Positions 28,638-37,206 of a DNA stretch of 64,000 nucleotides are shown piece by piece. This DNA is from Planococcus beigongshangi (lineage in GTDB: Bacteria > Bacillota > Bacilli > Bacillales_A > Planococcaceae). Location: the NCBI RefSeq assembly GCF_016820495.1, contig NZ_JADHDU010000002.1, positions 1 to 64,000 on the forward strand, given 5' to 3'. Numbering within the stretch: the stretch's first letter is position 1; each line of letters begins with the position of its first letter. The position numbers were made by a program, and so were the translations under genes. The notes under the pieces are model-generated. The model did not search any database. It had not been told where the DNA came from and saw only the letters and a list, made by a program, of their open reading frames with translations.

Positions 28638-29801
28638 ATGGCTGAATTGAAGAAAATGAAAATTGGCATCACTTGTTATCCGACCGTAGGCGGCTCAGGA
28701 GTGGTCGCGACGGAACTGGGCAAACTGCTGGCTGAAAAAGGCCATGAAATTCACTTCATCACATCGAGCACACCGTTCCGCTTGAACCGGATGTACTCAA
28801 ATGTGTTCAGCCACCAAGTGGATGTAAATTCCTACTCTGTGTTTCAATATGCACCTTACGATATTGCGCTGGCAACGAAAATAGCAGAGGTCATCAAAAA
28901 TGAGCAATTGGATCTTCTGCACGTCCATTATGCGATTCCACATGCGGTTTGCGCAATCCTGGGCCGTGATATGGCTGGGTCGGACATCGGTATCGTGACG
29001 ACATTGCACGGCACAGACATTACGGTGCTGGGATCGGATTCTTCATTGAAGGAAGCCATCCGCTACGGCATCGAAAAATCGGATATCGTGACAGCGGTAT
29101 CCGATTCGCTCCGCGATCAGACATACGAGATGATCGACCCGGACCAGCAAATCGAAACGGTCTATAATTTTGTGGATGAGCGGGATTATCAGGTCAAAAA
29201 TATGGGCACATTAAAAACCGACCTCGGCATTGGAGAAGATGAGAAAGTCGTAATCCACGTTTCCAATTTCAGGAAAGTGAAAAGAGTCGGAGATGTCATC
29301 GACACTTTCTATAGGATTAATAAGGAAGTTTCCAGTAAATTGCTGCTGGTCGGTGACGGTCCGGAAATGAGCAGGGTCCAGGAACAAGTGCGTACTCTTA
29401 ATATGGAAGAAGATGTGCTGTTTCTTGGGAAACGGGATAATTTATCCGAGTTATATAATATCAGCGACTTGAAATTGCTGCTTTCGGAAAAAGAGGCGTT
29501 CGGCCTGGTGCTGCTGGAAGCGATGGCTTGCGGTGTGCCGGGGATAGGGACGAATGTCGGCGGTATTCCTGAAATCATCGAACCCGGCAGGAACGGCTAT
29601 CTGGTGGAACTCGGCGACACCGGGAAAGCTGCCGAATACGCTGTGGATCTGTTGATGGATCAGAAAACGGGTGTGCAGTTAAAGGCGGGGGCCATTGAGA
29701 CAGCTGCTTCCAAATTCCATTCCAAAAAGATATTGAAGGAATACGAGGCGATTTATGCGCGGCTGATACAAAAGGGGAAGCGAAATGAAAACAGCGATTG
29801 A
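28638..29801 (+). CDS. bshA: N-acetyl-alpha-D-glucosaminyl L-malate synthase BshA
   Basis: A 387-residue GT-B glycosyltransferase for the first step of bacillithiol synthesis, joining GlcNAc to L-malate. The N-terminal [18 protein letters not shown] and the C-terminal [16 protein letters not shown] (UDP-sugar binding, E-x7-E pattern) are characteristic. The ATG at 28638 follows GGAGAGGA. The 3' end overlaps cca by 17 nt. The deacetylase gene bshB1 is not adjacent. Confidence 0.93.
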   Translation: MAELKKMKIGITCYPTVGGSGVVATELGKLLAEKGHEIHFITSSTPFRLNRMYSNVFSHQVDVNSYSVFQYAPYDIALATKIAEVIKNEQLDLLHVHYAIPHAVCAILGRDMAGSDIGIVTTLHGTDITVLGSDSSLKEAIRYGIEKSDIVTAVSDSLRDQTYEMIDPDQQIETVYNFVDERDYQVKNMGTLKTDLGIGEDEKVVIHVSNFRKVKRVGDVIDTFYRINKEVSSKLLLVGDGPEMSRVQEQVRTLNMEEDVLFLGKRDNLSELYNISDLKLLLSEKEAFGLVLLEAMACGVPGIGTNVGGIPEIIEPGRNGYLVELGDTGKAAEYAVDLLMDQKTGVQLKAGAIETAASKFHSKKILKEYEAIYARLIQKGKRNENSD

Positions 29802-30918
29802 AATCATCGGCACGCTAAAACGAGCCGGATTTGAAGCGTATCTGGTCGGCGGTGCTGTAAGGGACTTCCTTCTCGGCAAAAATCCGAAAGATTTTGATGT
29901 GGCGACTTCTGCCGAGCCGCTGCAGGTAAAAGGGCTATTTAAACGGACTGTAGATACCGGCATACAGCACGGCACGGTTCTGGTTCTCGTAAATGGCACA
30001 GGTGTAGAAGTTACGACCTTCAGGACAGAAAGCGATTACTCCGACAATCGGAGGCCGGATTCGGTGAATTTCGTGAAATCATTGGATGAAGATCTGAAGA
30101 GGCGCGATTTTACGATCAACGCCATGGCTATGACAGAAACGCTGGAAGTCATCGACCTGTACGGCGGCAGAAAAGATCTTGAGCATAAAATCATCCGGGC
30201 TGTCGGGGATCCGGACAGCCGTTTCCGGGAAGATGCCCTGCGCATGCTTCGGGCAGTCAGGTTTTCGGGGCAATTGGACTTCTCGATCGATGACGATACA
30301 TTGGCGTCGATCTGTTCGAATGCCGGATTAATCGAAAAGATTGCGGTTGAACGCCTGAAGCTTGAACTGGATAAAATCATGTCCAATCCCAATGCTGTCC
30401 GGAGTATCGATTATCTGGTGGCTTCCGGTCTTGCGGACCATCTGCCTGCTGGAGACATCTTCAAATCGGATTGGAAAGGGTTTATTCCGACTGAGGATCC
30501 GCTGAGCGGCTGGCTCTATGCATTATGGCAGAATCAGCGCGACGTTTCTGCTTTAGCCGGTTATAGATTTTCAAATGAAGAAAAAAGCCTGCTCAAAAAT
30601 GCATTGGCAGCAGCTTCAAACGAATCATGGGATGCGGGGACATTCTATCGGCACACAGTGCGCCAACTGGAACTTGCAGCGCGGCTAAAGCGGATTCACG
30701 GAGACTGGGCGCAGATAAAAAGTGAATTGCCGGTTCAGTCTAAATCGGATCTCGCTGTAAATGGCCGTGATCTGATGCGCTGGACGGACAGAAAATCCGG
30801 GCCGTGGCTGAAGGATGCGATTGCTGCTGCAGAACAGCTGGTAGTCTACGGCAGACTGGCTAATGACAAAGAGAAGATAAAGGAATGGTTCCTTCATGAA
30901 TATAACTGTAACGAATAA
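29785..30918 (+). CDS. cca: CCA tRNA nucleotidyltransferase
   Basis: A 377-residue class II CCA-adding enzyme that builds or repairs the tRNA 3' end without a template. The nucleotidyltransferase GGAVRD and DFDVAT (metal Asp pair), RRPDSVNF and [10 protein letters not shown] motifs are clear in the first 120 residues; a helical C-terminal RNA-binding part follows, with no HD domain. AAAGGGGAAG lies within bshA before its ATG; its end overlaps birA by 23 nt. Confidence 0.95.
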   Translation: MKTAIEIIGTLKRAGFEAYLVGGAVRDFLLGKNPKDFDVATSAEPLQVKGLFKRTVDTGIQHGTVLVLVNGTGVEVTTFRTESDYSDNRRPDSVNFVKSLDEDLKRRDFTINAMAMTETLEVIDLYGGRKDLEHKIIRAVGDPDSRFREDALRMLRAVRFSGQLDFSIDDDTLASICSNAGLIEKIAVERLKLELDKIMSNPNAVRSIDYLVASGLADHLPAGDIFKSDWKGFIPTEDPLSGWLYALWQNQRDVSALAGYRFSNEEKSLLKNALAAASNESWDAGTFYRHTVRQLELAARLKRIHGDWAQIKSELPVQSKSDLAVNGRDLMRWTDRKSGPWLKDAIAAAEQLVVYGRLANDKEKIKEWFLHEYNCNE

Positions 30919-31879
30919 ACTGGCTTCGCGGTTGATGGAAGCTTCAGGTGAACCGGTATCCGGACAGCAGCTTGCAGATGAATTCGGCATTTCCAGGACT
31001 TCTGTGTGGAAACATATTAAGGAGCTGCAGGAAAAGGGCTACGAAATTTCATCCATCAAAAAGAAAGGCTATGTGCTGTCAGGAATACCTGATTCACTTG
31101 AAGCTTCGACCATACAGCCGTTGCTGAAAACCGAACGCTTCGGAAAAACGCTGGAATGGATCGACTCCTGTGAATCCACTCAGATCATCGCACACCGGCT
31201 TGCACAGGAAGGTGTCCCCGACGGCACAGTCGTATTGACGGAAGAACAGACCGCTGGACGAGGCAGAATGGCAAGGAAATGGGACTCTGTCCACGGCAAA
31301 GGTATTTGGATGAGTGTGATTCTTCGTCCGGATGTACCGCTTCACCGTGCGCCGCAATTTACATTGATCACCGCCGTGGCTGTGGTACGGGCGATCGAGG
31401 ATGTCACGGGACTCCGGCCGGACATAAAATGGCCGAACGACATTCTGATGAACGGCAAAAAAAGTACCGGTATCCTGACCGAACTTCAATCGGATGCGGA
31501 TGGCATCAAAGCGCTCATCATCGGAATCGGTTTGAATGCCAATCAGGACCCGGAAGATTTCAGCGATGAAGTGAAAGAGATCGCAACATCCTTAAAGATG
31601 GAGACAGGGCAGCATGTCAGCCGCCAGGAATTGGTGCGCGCCATCCTTTATCATCTGGAACAATATACGGCCCTCTATATCAAAGAAGGGTTCGGTGTGC
31701 TGAAATTGATGTGGGAAAGCTATTCGACCACCATCGGCAAACCGGTTCGTGCGCGGATGGCAAAAGAGACGCTTGAAGGGATTGCGGAAGGCATCACCGA
31801 TGACGGTGTATTGCAGCTCCGTACACCGGACGGCAAGCTACACGGCGTTTATTCGGCTGATATCGAGATGAAGAATTGA
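30896..31879 (+). CDS. birA: Biotin-protein ligase / biotin operon repressor
   Basis: A 327-residue group II BirA. An N-terminal winged helix (about residues 18-60, SGQQLADEFGISRTSVWKHI) binds biotin operators; the central ligase domain has GRGRMARKW, KWPNDI and the C-terminal SH3-like part. It attaches biotin to acetyl-CoA carboxylase and pyruvate carboxylase. It overlaps cca. In B. subtilis panB follows directly; here a leader and panC do. Confidence 0.93.
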   Translation: MNITVTNKLASRLMEASGEPVSGQQLADEFGISRTSVWKHIKELQEKGYEISSIKKKGYVLSGIPDSLEASTIQPLLKTERFGKTLEWIDSCESTQIIAHRLAQEGVPDGTVVLTEEQTAGRGRMARKWDSVHGKGIWMSVILRPDVPLHRAPQFTLITAVAVVRAIEDVTGLRPDIKWPNDILMNGKKSTGILTELQSDADGIKALIIGIGLNANQDPEDFSDEVKEIATSLKMETGQHVSRQELVRAILYHLEQYTALYIKEGFGVLKLMWESYSTTIGKPVRARMAKETLEGIAEGITDDGVLQLRTPDGKLHGVYSADIEMKN

Positions 31880-31882
31880 TAA

Positions 31883-31912
31883 TTGTTTTTTCCATGCCTC
31901 TTCTGCTATAGT
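31883..31912 (+). promoter_or_regulatory. Promoter of panC-panD
   Basis: TTGTTT at 31883-31888 and TATAGT at 31907-31912 with an 18-nt spacer; the -10 also has TGC just upstream (extended). It lies 3 nt after the birA stop and implies a leader of about 180 nt before panC. Confidence 0.55.
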
Positions 31913-31922
31913 ATTTTTACGG

Positions 31923-31944
31923 GCAGTATCCGATCTGGAACTGC
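31923..31944 (+). ncRNA. Bulged-A hairpin in panC leader (pan-motif candidate)
   Basis: GCAGT, a bulged A, then TCC pair with GGA-ACTGC around loop GATCT, giving an 8-bp stem with one bulged adenosine just downstream of the panC promoter. The known pan RNA motif, found in 5' leaders of pantothenate genes of Firmicutes including B. subtilis, is described as simple hairpins with conserved bulged adenosines. I see one bulged A here, not two, so the assignment rests mostly on position. Confidence 0.4.
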
Positions 31945-32034
31945 ACCATTTTAAGTACCAACAAAACGAAAATAATTTAATCTGCCTTGATCTATTGCAT
32001 GACAGGGACGGAAGAAACGAGTCTATCATTTTCT

Positions 32035-32070
32035 GTCCTTCTGTCCATTTTTGACAGGAGGACTTTTTAT
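32035..32070 (+). terminator. Terminator/attenuator in the panC leader
   Basis: An 11-bp stem (32035-32045 with 32053-32063, one G-T pair) with loop CATTTTT, followed by TTTTTAT. The 3' arm contains AGGAGG. An upstream segment GACAGGGAC at 32001-32009 can pair with the 5' arm (9 bp with a 2-nt bulge), which would prevent the terminator. It lies between the panC promoter and panC, so it can act as an attenuator as well as stop read-through from birA. Confidence 0.6.
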
Positions 32071-32100
32071 ATGCGGCTTTCTTCCGGGAAGGAGAGAAAA

Positions 32101-32940
32101 GTGTTGCGCATTATCGAAACGATAAAAGAATTAAGACAATGGGTGGCAGATACAAGAGCTGCCGGTTCCACAATCGGCCTGGTGCCGACGATGGGTTTCC
32201 TGCATGAAGGGCACATGAAACTCGTGAGTACGGCAAAGGATGAAAATGATGCCATAGTCATGAGCATCTTCGTCAACCCGGCCCAATTCGGTCCGGATGA
32301 AGATTTTGACCGCTACCCTCGGAATATGGCACGTGATACACAGCTGGCAAAAGACGCAGGGGTCGATGTCATCTTTGCACCGAGCGTGGAAGAGATGTAT
32401 CCGAGACAATCGGCCATCACGATTTCAGCAGGGCGTTTGGCTGAGCAATTATGCGGAAAATCGCGTCCCGGACATTTTGACGGCGTCCTGAAAGTGGTGA
32501 CGAAATTATTTCATCTGGTGCAGCCGGACAAGGCTTATTTCGGCCAAAAAGATGCCCAGCAGCTGGCAATCATCGAATCGCTAGCCGACGATTTTAATTT
32601 CCCGCTCCAAATCAGGCGCGTCGGGACAGTGAGGGAAGAAGACGGACTCGCAAAAAGCTCACGCAATGTTTATCTGACTGAACAGGAACGTAAAGAAGCG
32701 CCGCATCTGAAAAAGGCCCTTGAACTTGGCAAACAGGCGGCACTGGCCAAGCAGGATCCGGTTGCTGTCATGACAGACTATCTGAGAGACCATACTTCCG
32801 GCAAAATCGATTACATCCAGTTCCTGTCCTATCCGGATCTTACCGAAAAGGTGGAGGGCGATGCGATTTTGGCACTGGCTGTCCAATTCGAAAAAGCGCG
32901 ATTGATCGATAATTTATTATTTACCGTAAAGGGGAACTGA
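32101..32940 (+). CDS. panC: Pantothenate synthetase
   Basis: A 279-residue ligase that joins pantoate and beta-alanine using [13 protein letters not shown] (HIGH-like), [23 protein letters not shown] and KSSRN (KMSKS-like) are present. GTG at 32101, 6 nt after AAGGAG, gives the usual N-terminus ([12 protein letters not shown]). ATG at 32071 is in frame with AGGAGG upstream and would add 10 residues, but that site is inside the terminator hairpin. panB, the usual gene before it, is absent from this locus. Confidence 0.94.
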   Translation: MLRIIETIKELRQWVADTRAAGSTIGLVPTMGFLHEGHMKLVSTAKDENDAIVMSIFVNPAQFGPDEDFDRYPRNMARDTQLAKDAGVDVIFAPSVEEMYPRQSAITISAGRLAEQLCGKSRPGHFDGVLKVVTKLFHLVQPDKAYFGQKDAQQLAIIESLADDFNFPLQIRRVGTVREEDGLAKSSRNVYLTEQERKEAPHLKKALELGKQAALAKQDPVAVMTDYLRDHTSGKIDYIQFLSYPDLTEKVEGDAILALAVQFEKARLIDNLLFTVKGN

Positions 32941-32942
32941 CA

Positions 32943-33326
32943 ATGCTTCGAATGATGCTCAACTCAAAAATCCACCGCGCCACAGTCACAGAAGCCGACC
33001 TGAATTATGTCGGAAGCATCACGATCGACCAGGATCTGCTGGATGCGGTCGGCATGCTGCCGAATGAAAAAGTCCACATCGTCAATAATAATAACGGTGC
33101 CCGTTTTGAAACGTATATCATTTCAGGCGAACGGGGCAGCGGCGTCATCTGTGTGAACGGCGCGGCAGCGCGCCTTGTACAAAAAGGCGATATCGTCATC
33201 ATCCTGTCCTATGCCTATATCATGGATGATCAGGCACGCGGCCATAAACCGACCGTCGCGATTATGGACCAGGATAATTCAATCAAAGAAATCATCAGCT
33301 ACGAACCAGAAGCAACGATTATGTAA
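32943..33326 (+). CDS. panD: Aspartate 1-decarboxylase
   Basis: A 127-residue pyruvoyl enzyme that makes beta-alanine for pantothenate. It is self-cleaved between Gly24 and Ser25 in NYVGS; the substrate Lys9 (NSKIHRA) and Arg-containing NGAAARL segments are conserved. It starts 2 nt after panC and ends the two-gene pan unit. Confidence 0.96.
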   Translation: MLRMMLNSKIHRATVTEADLNYVGSITIDQDLLDAVGMLPNEKVHIVNNNNGARFETYIISGERGSGVICVNGAAARLVQKGDIVIILSYAYIMDDQARGHKPTVAIMDQDNSIKEIISYEPEATIM

Positions 33327-33331
33327 ACCTC

Positions 33332-33357
33332 GCCTTCTTATATAGAAGGCTTTTTTG
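33332..33357 (+). terminator. Terminator after panD
   Basis: GCCTTCT / AGAAGGC 7-bp stem with loop TATAT and a TTTTTTG tail, 5 nt after the stop. Confidence 0.9.
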
Positions 33358-33390
33358 TTTTTAAAATTAAACTGAATTAGTAAACTAGAG

Positions 33391-33453
33391 CAATCGATAT
33401 TCCGCAAAGCAGCTTCGCTTTCCAAAAACCATGGTCTGTCCAAAGCGCCGAAG
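33391..33453 (+). repeat. R2 intergenic repeat, internally deleted copy
   Basis: The left end (TCGATATTCCGCAAAGC, GCTTTCCAAAAACC) is joined directly to the right end (GTCCAAAGCGCCGAAGCG); the ~150-nt interior found at 58522-58735 is missing. With the R1 copy at 33594 it fills most of the 417-nt panD-dinG gap; the rest is AT-rich with no gene that I can support. Confidence 0.65.
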
Positions 33454-33593
33454 CGTATTGAAAAAGTAATTATTTTTCTCAAACGTATACAGCAGAACAA
33501 AAAAGCGCAAAAGGGCCGGATATGTTACAATTTTGGGAGATGTTATGAAAATAAGACTTGTTAAAATTGAAAAGTTCTTTGCATGGATGAATC

Positions 33594-33716
33594 GCTGTCC
33601 AGACTCCAGCGCCCAGCTCTTCGGGACATAGGGCGACCCAGCTGCGTGGCAAAGACCGCCACTACTCTGCTTTGCCCTATGCCTTTCAGAGCTGACCGGG
33701 CGCTTCCGCTTTTCCT
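33594..33716 (+). repeat. R1 intergenic repeat, full copy
   Basis: A 123-nt element that folds on itself in nested stems: AGCGCCC (33608-33614) with GGGCGCT (33698-33704), AGCTCT (33615-33620) with AGAGCT (33688-33693), CATAGGG with CCCTATG further in, and GTGGC with GCCAC at the centre. An inverted copy is at 58304-58447 and a truncated one at 2896-2972. It ends 28 nt before dinG. Confidence 0.75.
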
Positions 33717-33744
33717 TAGGACCACCGTAGAAAGAGGGATTGTC

Positions 33745-36507
33745 ATGAACACAGATAAATACGTTGTCGTCGATATCGAGACGACCGGCCATTCCCCTGC
33801 TAAAGGTGATCGGATTATCCAATTGGCAATAGTGACGATTGAAAATGGCTTAATTACTGATACATATACGAAGTTTGTGAATCCCCGACGTAAAATTCCG
33901 ATGTTCATACAGGATCTGACCGGGATTTCTGATGCGGATGTCGCACAGGCGGAGCCTTTCGAATCCTATGCAACAGAAGTATACGGCAAATTGCAGGATG
34001 CGATTTTTGTCGCGCATAATACCAATTTCGACCTGCCGTTCCTTCAGAAGGAATTGCAGAGGAGCGGACAGCCGAAATGGCATGGTCTGACGATGGACAC
34101 GGTGGAACTGGCGCGTCTTCTTTATCCGACAGCCATCAGCTATAAATTACAGGATATTACGGCTGACCTCGATATTGAGCTTGGCAATGCGCATCGGGCC
34201 GATGATGATGCCTATGCGACCGCAGAACTGTTCCTGCAGGCCAAGAAAGATCTGGGGTTGCTCCCATATGAAACATTGGCCCTGCTGCATAAACGTTCAT
34301 TCCAGCTGAAATCAGATCTATCACGGCTGCTGTATGAGGAAACGGCCCGCAAGAGAAATTCACACCGGAATGACTTGGATCAGTTCAAGGGGATACCGCT
34401 TAAACCCCGGACAAAAACGCCTGACAAAGAGCGGGGCCATTACGTGCCGAAAACGGATTGGCAGGACAGGCTGAGTGAGATGTTCCCGAATTTTGAACGG
34501 CGTGAAAGCCAGTTCCGGATGATGTCAGCGATCCAGTCGACTCTCTCGGACGGCGAAGAGATGGTGATAGAAGCCTCCACAGGGATGGGGAAAACCATCG
34601 CCTATCTTTTGCCGGCTGCAAACCATGCGCTTTCGACCGGCAAACAGGTGATCGTCAGTACGTATACGACGCATCTTCAGGACCAGTTATTATGGAATGA
34701 AGCCGGTATCGTCGAAAAATTCACCGGCGAGAAAGTTTCCATCGCCCTCATCAAAGGACTTGGCCATTATATCGATTTGACGAGATTCGCTGAAATACTT
34801 TACGGCGAAGATGAATCCTATGATGAAACCTTTACGATCATGCAGATTCTCATCTGGCTGACGAAAACATCCACTGGGGATTTGAATGAACTGAATGTTT
34901 CCAGCGGCGGCCAATTATTATTGGATAAGATAAGACGTTCACATACCAGAAGGCCGAGACGAGAAGAACAAGCGTATGACTTTTTTGGATATGCTTTGGA
35001 TCAAGCAAAAAAAGCTGATATCATCGTAACCAATCATGCATTTCTTCTCAATCAGCCGAATTCATCCAATTCCCTGCTTGACAATGCCGGTTCGATCATA
35101 TGGGATGAAGCCCATCAGGCAGTCCAGGCTGCAGTTTCACAGTATGAAAAAACTTTCGTCTACACACAGTGGAAGTATATTTTCGGCCAGATCGGCACTG
35201 CCGAAGAACGGCAACTATATTCGAAGCTGAAATCGGCTGCTGACAGGAGCGGATTTGCAAGCCTTGCGGAGATGAACAGGCTCGATAGCCTGTTCATCGG
35301 GTTCACAGTCGCTTTTGACCGGATCGCCACAATCCTCTCACAGGATTTTGCAGTGAAATTCCGTGAACAGAAACACAAGAAGAATTCTCTGCTGCTCAGT
35401 GAGCTGCCGGCGCCAACTGGGGAATTCGCTGAACTGCTGAAATTATTGAATGAATGGATCGACCTGTCTCAGACCATTCTCCGGAAAGCGGAGAATATTC
35501 CGGAACAGTCGATTGAAGATCATCTTGTGATTGCCGACTGGCGTTATTGGACGCAGGAACTGATGTTGAAAGCGGTCGAGTTCAGCGAGATCTTCGTTTT
35601 CCCGGCAAACGATGAAGTCAGCTGGGTTGAAGGTGATTTGAGGAGCTTGCCGAATAGCTTATCGTTATATAAACGGCCTTTTGAAGTGAAGTCCATCATC
35701 GACCGGGTGACGGCTCCCATCCGTGGTGAAAAAGGGATCATCTGGCTGTCCGGTACAATGACCGTGCCATCGAACGACCGGTTTATCGTGAACCAGTTAG
35801 GTGTTCCGGATTCCGTGGCAGTCACCAAATACGAACCGCCAAAAGATTTCTATCAAGGCGCAAAGGTTTTTGTAATTGACGATATGCCGGATATCCAGCA
35901 GGTTTCGCAAAGTGATTATATTGAGGCTGTGGCAGATGCAGTCATTCGCACAGTGCTCGTAACAGAAGGGCGATGCTTTGTTTTATTCACCTCCCAGGAT
36001 ATGCTGAGGAAAACGGTCGATCTGATCCAGGATACCGGATTGCTCGACGATTATATGCTGTTTGCGCAAGGAATTTCATCGGGCAGCCGGATGCGGTTGC
36101 TGAAATCGTTCCAGCGCTTCCAGAAATCGGTCCTCTTCGGCACCAACAGCTTCTGGGAAGGGGTCGACGTGCCTGGGGATGCACTGCGGGCGGTGGTCGT
36201 GGTCAGGCTTCCGTTCACGTCACCGGACGAGCCGATCTTCAAAGCCAAATCTGAAATGATCGCGAAAGAAGGCATCAATCCATTCATGCATTACGCTCTG
36301 CCCGAAGCCGTGCTCCGTTTGAGGCAGGGATTCGGGCGGCTGATCCGTTCGAAGGAGGACAAGGGGCTGTTCATCGTCCTGGACCGGCGTATTGAAACGA
36401 AGTCCTACGGCCAGGAATTTCTCGATGCCCTGCCAAAAGTAGGGGTCTCAAAAGTGTCTTTGGAAAAGATGGTAACGGATATTGAACATTGGTATAATAA
36501 GCAGTGA
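33745..36507 (+). CDS. dinG: DinG-family helicase with N-terminal 3'-5' exonuclease domain
   Basis: A 920-residue protein. Residues 1-170 are a DnaQ-like DEDD exonuclease (VVDIETTG, then AHNTNFDLPFL, HRADDDAYAT). The remainder is an XPD/DinG superfamily 2 helicase fold with Walker A EASTGMGKT and DEAH box WDEAHQ. No cysteine cluster is seen between them, so it lacks the Fe-S domain of E. coli DinG, as in B. subtilis and S. aureus, where exonuclease activity was reported. ATG 33745 follows AAAGAGGG; longer in-frame starts run through the R1 repeat. It begins the dinG-ypmA-ypmB-aspB-asnS series. Confidence 0.9.
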   Translation: MNTDKYVVVDIETTGHSPAKGDRIIQLAIVTIENGLITDTYTKFVNPRRKIPMFIQDLTGISDADVAQAEPFESYATEVYGKLQDAIFVAHNTNFDLPFLQKELQRSGQPKWHGLTMDTVELARLLYPTAISYKLQDITADLDIELGNAHRADDDAYATAELFLQAKKDLGLLPYETLALLHKRSFQLKSDLSRLLYEETARKRNSHRNDLDQFKGIPLKPRTKTPDKERGHYVPKTDWQDRLSEMFPNFERRESQFRMMSAIQSTLSDGEEMVIEASTGMGKTIAYLLPAANHALSTGKQVIVSTYTTHLQDQLLWNEAGIVEKFTGEKVSIALIKGLGHYIDLTRFAEILYGEDESYDETFTIMQILIWLTKTSTGDLNELNVSSGGQLLLDKIRRSHTRRPRREEQAYDFFGYALDQAKKADIIVTNHAFLLNQPNSSNSLLDNAGSIIWDEAHQAVQAAVSQYEKTFVYTQWKYIFGQIGTAEERQLYSKLKSAADRSGFASLAEMNRLDSLFIGFTVAFDRIATILSQDFAVKFREQKHKKNSLLLSELPAPTGEFAELLKLLNEWIDLSQTILRKAENIPEQSIEDHLVIADWRYWTQELMLKAVEFSEIFVFPANDEVSWVEGDLRSLPNSLSLYKRPFEVKSIIDRVTAPIRGEKGIIWLSGTMTVPSNDRFIVNQLGVPDSVAVTKYEPPKDFYQGAKVFVIDDMPDIQQVSQSDYIEAVADAVIRTVLVTEGRCFVLFTSQDMLRKTVDLIQDTGLLDDYMLFAQGISSGSRMRLLKSFQRFQKSVLFGTNSFWEGVDVPGDALRAVVVVRLPFTSPDEPIFKAKSEMIAKEGINPFMHYALPEAVLRLRQGFGRLIRSKEDKGLFIVLDRRIETKSYGQEFLDALPKVGVSKVSLEKMVTDIEHWYNKQ

Positions 36508-36530
36508 AAATTGAAAGGAAGGTCGTTTAG

Positions 36531-36701
36531 ATGGAGTCAAAAATAGAAGTGCTGTCCACGGTGAATATTGCCTATCAACCTGATTTATATAAAGTCGTTG
36601 ATGCACTGAACAGGACGCTGAAGCATGATAATCTGATGTTCGGCCTTGCTCTAGATAAAGAAGATCCGGAGAAAGCGGTCTTCACGATTTACAAAACATA
36701 G
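36531..36701 (+). CDS. ypmA: Small conserved protein YpmA (DUF4264)
   Basis: A 56-residue protein beginning MESKIEVLSTVNIAYQPDLY and ending VFTIYKT. I recognise it as the B. subtilis YpmA family from length, sequence and position between dinG and ypmB. GAAAGGAAGG precedes the ATG. Function unknown; no signal peptide or membrane helix. Confidence 0.85.
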   Translation: MESKIEVLSTVNIAYQPDLYKVVDALNRTLKHDNLMFGLALDKEDPEKAVFTIYKT

Positions 36702-36714
36702 ATCAGGTGATGAA

Positions 36715-37191
36715 ATGAAACAATGGATCATATTTATAACCGGTTTCCTGACTTTCCTTGCAACTGCCATCATCATCGTCATCCTGATCCTCGGCAATAA
36801 GCCTTTTTCAGACGTTGAAAATAGAGCTGTGGCCCAGGTCCAGGATGAAAATATACTCGATGAGATCAGCAGGTCATATGTTTATTCGAAAGGGCAAAAT
36901 TCTGTCACTGTCATCGGAACGGATGCAGAAGGCATATTAAAAGCGGTATTTGTGCCGATCGAAGGACAGGAAGTCATCCAATTGGATATGGAAGGAAAAG
37001 TGACGGCCCAGGAGGCAAGAGGCATTGCCTTGGAAGAAATGGACGTCAAAGAGATCCTCCATACCAAACTTGGCATGGAAAATGAAAAAGTGGTCTGGGA
37101 AGTCGTCTTTATAACGCAGAACGACCGATTGAATTACGTCTATGTTTCCGCAGACGACGGTTCGATCTGGAAAAGGATTTTAAATTTGTGA
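36715..37191 (+). CDS. ypmB: YpmB membrane-anchored PepSY-domain protein
   Basis: A 158-residue protein with one N-terminal membrane helix (residues 5-27) and an extracytoplasmic part with two PepSY-like repeats (VTAQEARGIALEE...VWEVVF). PepSY domains are thought to inhibit or chaperone secreted proteases; that role is not shown for YpmB. Between ypmA and aspB as in B. subtilis. Confidence 0.82.
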   Translation: MKQWIIFITGFLTFLATAIIIVILILGNKPFSDVENRAVAQVQDENILDEISRSYVYSKGQNSVTVIGTDAEGILKAVFVPIEGQEVIQLDMEGKVTAQEARGIALEEMDVKEILHTKLGMENEKVVWEVVFITQNDRLNYVYVSADDGSIWKRILNL

Positions 37192-37206
37192 AGGGGCTGA
37201 AGACAA

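Noticed and set aside
32071-32100. Separate leader peptide before panC
   Set aside because: The frame from ATG 32071 has no stop before panC and is in frame with it, so it is an alternative N-terminus and not a leader peptide.
33583-33744. 54-codon N-terminal extension of dinG
   Set aside because: It is the R1 repeat read in frame. ATG 33745 has a ribosome site and matches the start of the exonuclease domain.
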